From Earliella scabrosa (taxonomy: Eukaryota > Basidiomycota > Agaricomycetes > Polyporales > Polyporaceae): a stretch of 64,000 nucleotides of DNA. Made by a program: the position numbers and the translations under genes. Shown here one piece after another: positions 45,896-55,617 of the stretch. Under the pieces are notes generated by a model that saw nothing but the letters and a program-made list of their open reading frames with translations, was not told where the DNA came from and searched no databases. Within the stretch, counting starts at the first letter, position 1. Every line of letters begins with the position of its first letter. The stretch is taken from positions 1,612,001-1,676,000 of the forward strand of contig JABYQQ010000010.1 in NCBI GenBank assembly GCA_022605405.1, read 5' to 3'.

Positions 45896-47511
45896 GGCGG
45901 ATAACGAGCAGATGGTTGGAGTTGAGGCAGCGAGTGGGTAGCGAGCTACAAGAGCGGATGAGAGTGCGAATGCGACGACGCGGGGAGTTGGTGATGGTGA
46001 GAGGACGTCCCCCCGCGGTGCGTTTATACTGCCTGTGTTTACGTTGGGCAAACATCCTCGGCAGCAATAGGACTGCCCACAGAATCAGCCATCCGGTCAA
46101 AGGCTTTAATCTCAGTAACCTAGGCATGGTGTTTCTTTATTCTGCGCGAGCTGCGGTGCGGCAGAAACGGGAACGTGGGCGCGTTATCGCCACCAGAAGC
46201 AGGTTCGGAACGCACCGCAACCCAGCGCGGGCCGGAGGGCAAACCAAAGCAGTCTTTGTGAATGACGAGCTGCAATTACGTCCGCCGTGAGCCAGGAGAC
46301 GCATTGGCCAGGACTGACCTGCCTAATCCGTCGGGTGCGCTTTGACGCAGGTCGCCGTGCACCGCGCTGCCTCACGTCCTCCCAACAGTTGCTATCGCCA
46401 TCTTGCTTCTGCTTTATGCTCTAAGGCAAAGGCTTCCTTCTCTGGCCCTCCCTACGGACGCGCACAGGACCCAGCCCTCGGATTCCCTGGTTACGGGGTC
46501 GCCTCGGCGGCCTCAGGCAAGCACGCTCGCGATCTGTAAACAATCATCACCAAAGGGATTCTCCGTCGTCCAAGACCGCGTACAGCACATATGTGTTTGT
46601 TTACCCAACTTCGAGGGCATAGTGGGGAGGGCGGGAGTGTCTGGTCGTGAGGGGGAAGGATGGGGCCCTCCCCAACCACTTCAGATGTGGTGAGTTCCCG
46701 ATTCATGTCCTGGCGCAGAGAAGGGAGTCTACGAGTCGTAGAACGGTATCAATATGCCTTGCGCTCCGCCAACGGGTTGGAGAACGATGGAAGCCGTGCT
46801 GTCGTAGGGTCGGGCGGCGTTGGGGACGCCCTAACCATTGCGTTCAACTTGTCGATGTTGAGCACGCCCTCTGCGATAGATAGGCGTAAGTACCACTCTT
46901 CTTAGTACTATAGCGTACTTTCTATACATACGCCGTATTAGCCGTCTATCCTTGCGCGATATCGACGAACGGCCACACTCTCCTCCGTCGCGTCCCCGCC
47001 GGCGCTAATTGGTGGCATCCACGTTCGAACGATGAGCTCATAACCAACGCTGCTCGTTAAGTGAACGTACGCAACAACGTGCAGCACACTGCTGAAAGCA
47101 ATGAGAAACCGACCGCAAATTCCTGCGATCCTTTCGGGGAACCGTCATGTCGACCGTGGCGTGGCACTTGGGAGTGGAGTGGCGCAAGGCCACACCGTTA
47201 GCGGCTGTAACGCTAGGTTATTAAGACGTTATGAGTGTCGTAGTCTGCAGAGATACTCGTTAGCCCGCCTATGGAACGCGTTCGAGGGAACCGATGCGCC
47301 GAACCTCCGAATTGACATTACTTCTAGCTGTCAGCGAGACAGGCTCTGAATGTGCTCACCGTCATGACGATCGTACAGTAACTCTGCGTCGAAGCTCCTG
47401 CCAATCAGCGAGCGGATGGAGATCAGAGAATGCGGTTATAGAGCTGCTCATTACTGTGCGTCGTATATCATCGTACAAGGTCACAACCTACATTTCCAAT
47501 CTCTCGACACT
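45896..47511. other. Upstream region of zinc-finger copy B and PEX19 3' flank
   Basis: 45896-47079 repeats 40630-41833; 47080-47511 is unique. No supported gene. Confidence 0.4.
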
Positions 47512-48771
47512 TCATGAAATCGTACATCCATCCGGAAGTTGTGGAAGCCCGTCAGGGCCAAGATTGAATCCTGGTGGCAGCGGGCCCATGATCTCTGCTG
47601 GTGGCGAACCGTACTCCTGCATCTGTTCAAAGCGTTAGTGACGACTGTCGATGCCAAATTCCAGCGGGAATGAGAGCGCACCTCCTGCATGAGCTCCACG
47701 ACCTTGAGACCCTTCTGAGGATCATCGTCTGTGTAGCTCGGATCCTCGAATGTCGCTACGATCTGTTTGACAACTTTGTACTGCGATTGATACCGCGTCT
47801 TGTCATCTGCGCTGAGTGTTGACGCGTTGTCCTCCAGGTATGACGGGAACTACAAGAAGGGAAAGATTCATGAGCGCCGAGAGACGGGTGCATCATGGTG
47901 AACATACCTTGTCGTGCAACTCCTTCAGAGGTTCGTAGAGGACATCTTTACTCATGAGCTGGGACATCATGGTCTCAAGGATACCCTTCAATTCCTCTTC
48001 GGACTCTGTCGAGTCGAGGTCGCCCTGTAGTCGAGAGAAGATGTCATCGAGGCCGTCACCCTTTGCCGCGGCCTCGTCGGCCTGTCGCAACAAAGCTCTG
48101 AGATCACGAGATGCGTTATGCAGAGGAAGAAGCTAGCGTACCATGCGATCGCTCTCCTTCAACTTTTCCATCGCTTTCCGGATGTTCTCCTGGAACGAGT
48201 CCACACCCGCACCTGACCCGGTGCTCGCAGTCGTGCCCGACCCTGAGGCTGTCGATGCTGCCGGTGCCGGGGTCTTGCCTGCGCCCACCCTCGCCAAATC
48301 ATCCGCATTCAGCGTCCCGTTCATGCCTTCGACGAGCATAGCCTCCCAAGCCGCTTTGAACGCCTTCTCTCGCTCTTCGTCGGTCGCGCCCTCTTCCACC
48401 TTGCCGAGGTCAGGAATTTCATCGAGCCCTGCACCTTGCGCGATGTCCCGGAAGAGGGACTCCATGCCCTTCGTGAGCTCACGCGCGAAATCCTCGTCGA
48501 GCCCCGCGAACGGGTCGGGAGCCTTCGACTGCGATTGGGATCCTTGCGCGGAGGCTGTCGTAGCTGCCTGCGTTTGGGGTGCGTGAGACGAGGATGTGGA
48601 TGCGGGTGCTGGCTGCGCGGCAGGCTTTGGTGGTGCGTTGAATTGCTCGAGGACATCTACGGTCGTGTGCACGGCGTTGTAGGAGAATTACGGGGTTAGT
48701 GTCGGATGATGCTCACCGTCCAGATCATCCAGGTCTTCTTCCTCCACGGTTGTCTTGCGCGGGGCCGCCAT
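47512..48771 (-). CDS. PEX19: Peroxin-19, peroxisomal membrane-protein import receptor
   Basis: Five exons (48717-48771, 48142-48656, 47908-48081, 47682-47849, 47512-47622); 1023 nt, 340 aa. It starts MAAPRKTTVEEEDLDDLD (Pex3-binding-type acidic start), then VLEQFNAPPKP, a Pro/Ala/Gln linker, FAGLDEDFARELTKGMESL, FQENIRKAMEKLKESD, the helical cargo-binding domain ELKGILETMMSQLMSKDVL with YEPLKELHDKFPSYL, and the signature MQEYGSPPAEIMGPLPPGF. The end GCTIS carries a CaaX farnesylation box (CTIS), as expected for Pex19. It binds newly made peroxisomal membrane proteins and docks on Pex3. The third exon start was placed at the acceptor GCGACAG because it restores the frame. Divergent from the TMEM184 gene. 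Confidence 0.93.
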
Positions 48772-49225
48772 GTTCGTCTAAAGGTAGTCTGTGCGCGCAG
48801 TTGGGTTACGGTAACTGCAGCGTCCCCGGATTCCTCGCTCCGGGTCGGGATTTTGCGATGACCCGGTCCGACAGAAGTAATCTCTTCCGTACGATACGCG
48901 TTTCTTCAGTTCGTACTCGTGGTCGAATGCAAAGTCGGATACGGCTGTCGCGGAATCGAGGCAAGAGTCAAAAGAGAGTGGATGTGGGGAAGGACAAGTC
49001 GCCGAGTACCTGAAGATCAAGATCCTGCGAAATCACACGGGCATCCTTGGGCGTTTATGGAATCGAGGAGCGCGACATGGGCGCCTGCTCTCTTTCCGGT
49101 GCCGTCATCTGCGCAGGCTCGCTCAGGCTGCTCGTCGGGTCCGCAGCGACCTGCCCGACTCACATATTTTCTTCCAACCACCACCACTGCGACCAACAAC
49201 GACCTTGCTGCTGCTCCGGGCAGCG
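48772..49225. promoter_or_regulatory. Shared upstream region of PEX19 and TMEM184-like gene
   Basis: 454 bp between two divergent start codons. It must hold both promoters, but no specific element could be assigned. Confidence 0.5.
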
Positions 49226-51719
49226 ATGAGCTCCAAATCACCGGTCGCGGCCATGGTGCTCGGCGGTGGTTCCGGTTCTGCTCTCCCATTCCCCGTCTTG
49301 CTCGTCGCTGGGATTTGCACACTCATCGCGACATTTGTCTCTGCCATGTCTATTCTTTTGCATCTCAAGAATTACCGGAAGCCACATCTTCAACGGTATG
49401 TATCCTCGCTAGTACCAGAATGTCGTCCTGACAACTCGATTCCCATGCAGACAAGTCATACGAATCATGCTCATGGTCCCGCTCTACGCAGTCGCATCTT
49501 TCATATCATTATTCTCCCTCGAGGCAGCGTTCTTTATTGATGTTGTACGAGACATCTACGAAGTAAGTCTTGTCTATGACTCCCTCTTTGTCGGCCTAAC
49601 GCGCTCGTGGCTAGGCATTCGTCATCTACTGTTTCTTCGATCTCCTCATAGCATATCTCGGAGGCGAGAGGTCGCTATTGATCCTCTTGCACGGACGACC
49701 ACCGAAGTACCCCGTATTCCCAACGAGCCTGTTTTGGAGCGAAGTGGACGTGAGCGATCCATACACTTTCTTGTTCCTGAAGCGCGGCGTTATTCGTGAG
49801 TACTCTATCTGTTGTGCATCTATCCTCGTCTCGAGCTCTGGCGGTGGACCGAGGGTGATTGGCACAAGTATGTGTTGCTCGTACTCACCATTCCTCCAGA
49901 GTACGTGCAAATCAAGCCTATCCTCGCTCTGGCGACAGTCATTCTCAAAGCGATCGGAAAGTACAATGAAGGCGACCTCCGCGCTGGGTCAGGCTACCTC
50001 TATGTCAGTATCGTGTACAACGTGAGCATATGCTTAGCTCTGTACTGCCTCGCCATATTCTGGATGTGTGTCAACGACGACCTCAAACCCTTCCGGTATG
50101 CCCCTGTGCTGTCGCTGTAGTCGCGTGCTGACATTCCTCCTAGTCCCATGCCCAAGTTCCTCTGCGTCAAGGGCATCCTCTTCTTCTCCTTCTGGCAATC
50201 CATCTTCATCTCCATCCTCGTGGCCGGCGGCGCAATCACAAAGCTTGGGCCATACACGGACTCGGAGCACATCTCTCTCGGACTAACAGACACGCTCATC
50301 TGCTTCGAGATGCCGCTGTTCGCGATCGCACACATGTACGCGTTCGCGACGCGCGACTATGTCGACCCGGACACGACGTTCGTCGCGCGCATGCCCGTCT
50401 TCCACGCGCTGCGCGACGCATTCGGCTTGAAGGACGTCGTGGAGGACGTCAAGGTCACACTCCGTGGCGAAGGCATGGACTATCGCGAGTTCGAGCCGAG
50501 CGAGGGCCTCCTCCACCAGGGTGCTGGTCGCGACAGGCGAATACGTGCGGGACTACGCTACAGCCAGGGCGGCAAGCGCAAGTACTGGCTTCCACAACCG
50601 ACAAGTGCGACACGGCCGCCGGGCACCTTCGAACGCCGGGTCAATCGCGCTGTCGAGCGCGTCGCAGGGCGCGACCAGGGCGAAGAGGTCTATGCGCCAC
50701 TGCTGCCGAATCAGGAGGCAGAAGTGGTGCATACCGCAGCGGATCTGCGCACGCCAGACGAGGGATTCTCGCTCTTCGCCCACGACACGCTCGCCGAGGA
50801 GGGGTACGAACTGCCGTTTGGCGAGCTCGACGATGCGGACGAGGAGCTGTTCGAGCACAGCAAGAAGTACCTGTTCGGGGACTACAACTACCCGTGCGTG
50901 GACATCAGCTCGGAGACGGCGCGCAAGACGATGTGGGTCGAGGAGGAGCGCATCCTCCGGGACGAGCACAGTGCGTGGTTCTCCCCTGTTGGCGGGAGAC
51001 GACCTCGCGGCGACTACGGTGCGACGGGAAGCTCGCATCCTGCGCTGCAAGGCTCGTACTTCCCTCCGGCGGGCAAGGGCAAGGGACCCGGGCCTTCGCG
51101 GCCGGAGATCGTCATCGACAAAGAGACGGAGCGGCTGACGCCCCCCGGTCAACCGGGCCAGGTGCAGCTGCGATGGACGAGCGCGCGATCTACGCCCATG
51201 CCCTCCCCCGGTGGCGCGCGTGCGTCGCCCAAGCACCGCGGTCACGATTCATTGTCTCGCACACACTCAGGCTCGCCGCACACCCCATCATCCTCCTCGT
51301 CGAAAGGAAGCCCGAGGAGCCGCCCGCCGCCGTCTCCCCGCCCAGAGACAGAGCGCCCGGTTCTGCCGCCAGACGCGGTGGACCTCGTCGTTGAGGACCC
51401 GCGTGCAGCGGAGGAAGAGATGACACGGGAGCGGCGAAGAGGCGAGCCTGCTGTGCGGGGCGGGAGCGCGCTGCATCGTGTGTACAGGCGCGGATACGTT
51501 GTCGATGCGGACGGACGTCGGGGAGAGGGCGAGGTGGAGGTTGACCGTACGGGGTCGTCGCCGCGGGACGAGCGGGAGGTGTTCGGGATCGGGGAGGATG
51601 CGGAGGACGCGTTGGACGTCGAGCGGAGGGCGGTGGAGGAGACGGTCGCGCGTGCGGCGACGCCGCCCGCGCACGCCAGGATCATCGTGGACGTCCCAGA
51701 CGAGAACCCGTGGGCGTAG
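49226..51719 (+). CDS. TMEM184 / DUF300 (OST-alpha-like) membrane protein
   Basis: Five exons (49226-49395, 49451-49562, 49615-49795, 49900-50095, 50144-51719); 2235 nt, 744 aa. About seven membrane segments, including LLVAGICTLIATFVSAMSIL, VPLYAVASFISLFSLEAAFF, SIVYNVSICLALYCLAIFW and FSFWQSIFISILVAGGAI. Family blocks: HLKNYRKPHLQRQVIRI, SDPYTFLFLKRGVIQYVQ, KAIGKYNEGDLR and ARMPVFHALRDAFGLKDV. The long C-terminal tail (from about residue 300) is hydrophilic and Pro/Ser/Arg/Glu-rich, longer than in animal TMEM184. In fungi and plants the family is linked to vacuolar or endomembrane function. Its 3' end has been copied three times downstream. Confidence 0.88.
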
Positions 51720-52007
51720 TATCTGGGTGGTGGGTTGCTTAACTTATGCATTCGGATCTTCTCAGGACGGTGTATCATAGTTGTATATAATCTTCGGTTG
51801 TCCGGCTCTGTGAACGTTGTGGTTCGAGCGGGCAGGCTGACCTCGCCGCGGTGCTCAGTGCCCACTTCTGTACGTCTGAACCTGGAGTATAATCCGCGAC
51901 CGTAAAGTTCTTCTAGCGACGGCCCGGCAAGCTTGTGCACGACGCGACACGTCACGCTGTGACATCTCGCGTTGTCTCACGTTGTCCCCCTCGTGCCAGC
52001 ACCAACC

Positions 52008-52845
52008 ATGTCGGACGGGTCACGCAAAGTTTGTCTACCCAGGCTCTCGCTGGCTGCAACATGCTCACATACCCTCACAGGTTAACTACGTCGATGATTG
52101 GAACATCCTGCATCCCCCGTTCGAGTGCCTTCCTGCCTGTTATCTTCCCAGTCCCGACAACGACCCGGTGCCCACCTTCGCCTATGGTATCGGCTTCACC
52201 ACCAGCGACAGCATCGCATTCCGGACCAAACACAACCTTCTGATTCGCCCGCCCGATATTGACAAACGGGGAGTCATGCACGTCCACGCCACCGTCGACC
52301 ACATTGCCAGTGTGGTGAGGCTCACCGGGGCGAAAGTCATCATACCCTATGCGGACGACTACGAATGGGTCCTTCAAGTGTTCACCAACCACACATACGA
52401 CAAGAACTCTTCCTCCCATCAGAAGCTCTTGCGGCGGCTTCCACGTGCGGCTGAAATGCTGGGCAACGGGCAGAAGCCTCTCTGGTGGTGGTCAACTGAA
52501 GGCGGATGGGGTCCAAACGGGTAAGTGTTCTTCGGTCTGAGTATCAGCTTCCTTCCAGTCACTCTGACATGCAAATGTCGCACTACTAGTGTGGATGAGT
52601 GGCCCTCGTCATGGGAAGACGCCGAACTTGTCGCGCCGGAATTCCGTGCGCTCATTCCTGAAGACATATGGGAGAGATGGCGCGAGAGGCGGCGGAAAGA
52701 GGACGATGAAGAGAGGGCCCGGGCAGCTGAGGTCAGGCAGTCTCAGGATGAGAACGACGGGGTTGAGAGTGATGAGTGTGGGAGCGACGAGGATGGGAGC
52801 AGCGACGATAAATTGGAGAGCGACGGCGATGACGTTGATTCGTGA
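52008..52845 (+). CDS. W-W-W family protein, copy 7 (238 aa)
   Basis: Exons 52008-52028 (MSDGSRK), 52081-52520 and 52590-52845; 717 nt, intact. DDWNILHPPFECLPACYLP, VPTFAYGIGFTTSDSIAF, HVHATVDHIASV, LTGAKVIIPYADDYEW, AAEMLGNGQKPLWWWSTEG, PSSWEDAELVAPEFR and LIPEDIWERWRERRRKED, then an acidic tail of Glu, Asp and Ser. First of three in the same orientation here, each followed by debris of the TMEM184 gene. Confidence 0.78.
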
Positions 52846-53084
52846 GTGCATCATCATATCGAGTCGATGGACGCGAGCCATACTTCTCAGTGGTATAGTC
52901 CGGCAAAAGCTGTCCCTCTCCTAGTCGCGTCCCAGTCGAATTTGTGGCCATGACACTCGCTCCGCATTAACTAGCGAGGTGAGATCTTCGAGACGCGAAT
53001 GCCCATGATCGACGTGTCTCATCGCGGCCGTGTTCGGCGACTGAGGATATATCATATATGGCAGGAGCCTCGGCTGGTATTCCA

Positions 53085-53290
53085 GGACAAGACGGTCGCC
53101 GCACCCATACCCGTCTTCCCCGTGTTGTCTGGCAGATGGACGTCTTGGAAGATGTCGATGTCAAACCCACCCTCCGCGGCCAGGGCAATGGACTACCGCG
53201 ACTTCGAGCCGAGAGAGGGCCCTCCTATTGTCCGACTCCGTCCGTCTTGGTTCGAGCAGGCAGGCAGACTTCGTCACGATCCTCAGCGAT
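53085..53290 (+). pseudogene. Relic 1 of TMEM184-like gene
   Basis: Matches 50390-50520: CCCGTCTTCC..., then the GAAGATGTCGATGTCAAACC and GGACTACCGCGACTTCGAGC stretches (VFHALRD to YREFEPSEG). It is followed by a piece (GGTTCGAGCAGGCAGGCAGA) matching the 3' flank near 51821. Frame lost. Confidence 0.7.
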
Positions 53291-53499
53291 CACTAATGTA
53301 CGTTCAACCTATGATAACACTTCGACTCCTTGGCTGTTCGTACACTACTTCACCCCCAGACTAACTACTTACCCAACACACAAGCGCCAAGCACAATCAG
53401 AACTTCGGACAATGCAGCTAGCGGGTGCCAGCATGACGTAAGTTTCCGTACTGATACATATAAAACCCGCGCGCTCTCTCGCCCATCTGAGCAACAGTC

Positions 53500-54343
53500 A
53501 TGCAGTCCTTAACGTCACGCAAAGTCTGTCTGCTCCCTCTCTCGCTTGAGACGCAATGCTCACATACCGTTACAGACCGATCAGTGGAACATCCTGCATC
53601 CCCCGTTCGAGACCCTTCCTGCCTGTTATCTCCCCAGTCCCGACAACGACCCGGTGCCCACCTTCGCCTACGGTCTCGCCTTCACCACTAGCGAAGGTGT
53701 AGCATTCGCAACGAAACACCATCTTATCCACTGTCCGGAGATAGACAAGCGGGGAGTCATGCGCGTACACGCCACCGTTGACCACATTGCCAGGGTGGTG
53801 GGGCTCACCGGGGCGAAAGTCATCATACCGTTTGCGGACGAGTACGAATGGGTCCTTCAAGTATTCACCAACCACACCTATCGCAGTGACTCTTGTGCCC
53901 TTGAGAAACTGGTGGAGCGGCTTCCACGTGCGGCTGAACTGCTGGGTAACGGGCAGAAGCCCCTCTGGTGGTGGTCAACTGAAGGCGGACGGAGCCCGAA
54001 CGGGTAAGTGAAGTTCACCGGTTCGAGTATCGACTTCCTTCCTCTCGTTCTAACATGAAGGTGTCACGCTAGTAGGGACTCTTGGCCATCGTCATGGGAT
54101 GATGCCGATCATGTGGCGCCAGAATTCCGCGCGCTCATTCCTGAAGACATATGGGAGAGATGGCGCGAGAGACGGCGGAAGGAGGACGAGGAAGAGAGGG
54201 CCCGGGCAGCTGAGGACAGGAAACTCCAGGACGAGAACGACGGTAATGAGAGCGATGAGGATGGGAGCGATGAAGATGGGAGCGATGAGGATGGGAGTAG
54301 CGATGAAGACTCGGAGAGCGACGGTGATGATAGAGACTTGTGA
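53500..54343 (+). CDS. W-W-W family protein, copy 8 (239 aa)
   Basis: Exons 53500-53523 (MQSLTSRK), 53576-54003 and 54076-54343; 720 nt, intact. QWNILHPPFETLPACYLP, VPTFAYGLAFTTSEGVAFA, HATVDHIARV, LTGAKVIIPFADEYEW, AAELLGNGQKPLWWWSTEG, SWPSSWDDADHVAPEFR. The tail is a tandem-like repeat of GSDED units, coded by GATGAGGATGGGAGC-type repeats (54250-54320). Confidence 0.78.
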
Positions 54344-54549
54344 GTGCATCATGGCATGGAGTGGGTACATCTTAGTGGTGTCTTCAGCGCAAAAGCCACC
54401 CATTCCTTGTTGCGTCTAAGTTGAATATGATAACGCTCGTCCTGCATGTACTAGAGAGATGAGGTGAGTGCGAATGTCTAGGAACGATGCGCAGTCTCCT
54501 TAATATGGCCGTGGTCGAGTAAGGTAACGTTGCAGGAAACTCTAGCTCG

Positions 54550-55110
54550 TATATGACGTTCGTCGCGTGCATACCCGTCTTCCACACGCTCCGCGACGCG
54601 TTTCGCCTGGCACAACGACGCCGCAGAGGATGCCACAGCCACCGTCCGTGGCAAGGGCATGAACTAGCTGTTCGAGCACACCCGTTCCGGGACTACACCT
54701 ACCCTCACGTACGGTGGGCAAGACGATCATACGGAGCGAAGAGGCGCAGGAGTCGCCCACCATAGTCTCCGCACCGAGGGATAGCTCGCCCCGTTCTCAC
54801 GCCAGACCCTGTGGTCGAAGATCCGAGGAAGAGAACGGCGGAGAGGCGAACCTGACGTGGAGTCACCACGGCCTGGACGAGTGGGAGGAGCTCGGGATCG
54901 AAGAGCTCGAGAACACCAAGGAGGCCTTGGACGTTGAGCGGCGCGCGGTGGAGCAGACGGCGGGCGGAAACGCCTCCGAGTCATTCGAGGATCATCGTGG
55001 ATGTCCTGGACGAAAACCCATGGGTGTAGTAGAGTCTAGACCTGACATGGTGGGTTACAACTGATGCCATTCGGATCTTCTGTGGATGGTGTATCATAGC
55101 TGTAAAAATT
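54550..55110 (+). pseudogene. Relic 2 of TMEM184-like gene
   Basis: 54552-54665 matches 50378-50490, then pieces match near 50849-50950 and finally 51550-51780, through the stop codon and 3' UTR (CATTCGGATCTTCTG and TGGTGTATCATAG are shared). Internal deletions and frameshifts. The order of pieces follows the parent gene. Confidence 0.75.
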
Positions 55111-55617
55111 TCCGTTAGTAGTACCAGTAGGTTGCTGTCCGAGGCGGGAAGCTGGTGTGTCGAGCTCGAGGGAGGCCGACCTCGCCAGTTGCTTGCCACG
55201 GTACTCAGTGTTCAGTCGCGACTTGCTACCCCGCACGACATGACGTTGAGTCCCGAGTCCTTAGGCCTGAGTATTGGGTCTACTCGTCAACTCCGTCGAC
55301 CCCTGCATTGCGGCGTCTACCTATACCCTTCGTCGACTAAGTCGTCTGCCGGGATTTCAACCCTTCGTAACGTCCGCGGTTCTACGCATGTAATACATCA
55401 CTGGCAGGACTCGATCATGGCCAAATGCCAATGTGTACGAATCGGATGAGCCTCAGGCTGAGTGGTGCACCACTGTGCAACTGGTCGAACATAAGTAATC
55501 GATGTCGGCACGATCACTAGCATCATTCAACGTTCATGTTCTACTCATACAGAACTTCATCAAGCCGTTAGCCTAGACCTGAAACCCGGCATTTGTCGTC
55601 CCATCCGAGAACCCCGT
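55111..55617. other. Duplicated 3' flank and spacer
   Basis: Continues the similarity to the TMEM184 downstream region near 51830-51870 for about 100 bp, then shows no recognisable feature up to the stop of the next gene. Confidence 0.4.

Larger units (their letters stand above)
41834..47079. repeat. Tandem segmental duplication, unit B
   Basis: Second unit, in direct orientation and abutting unit A: 41850 aligns with 36480, 44183 with 38950, 45619 with 40338 and 47070 with 41824. It is about 130 bp shorter than unit A, having lost part of the W-W-W gene. PEX19 begins 430 bp beyond its right edge. Confidence 0.8.

Noticed and set aside
48082..48097. Earlier acceptor for PEX19 exon 3 (CTCAG at 48098)
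   Set aside because: It leaves exon 3 out of frame; the acceptor at 48082-48083 keeps the frame.
49812..50120. Alternative exon reading WRWTEGDWHKYVLLV before YVQIKP
   Set aside because: It would need to read through the intron 49796-49899; splicing there restores the family block RGVIQYVQ in frame.
50553..51245. 230-codon minus-strand frame opposite the TMEM184-like gene
   Set aside because: Antisense to a well-supported exon in GC-rich sequence.
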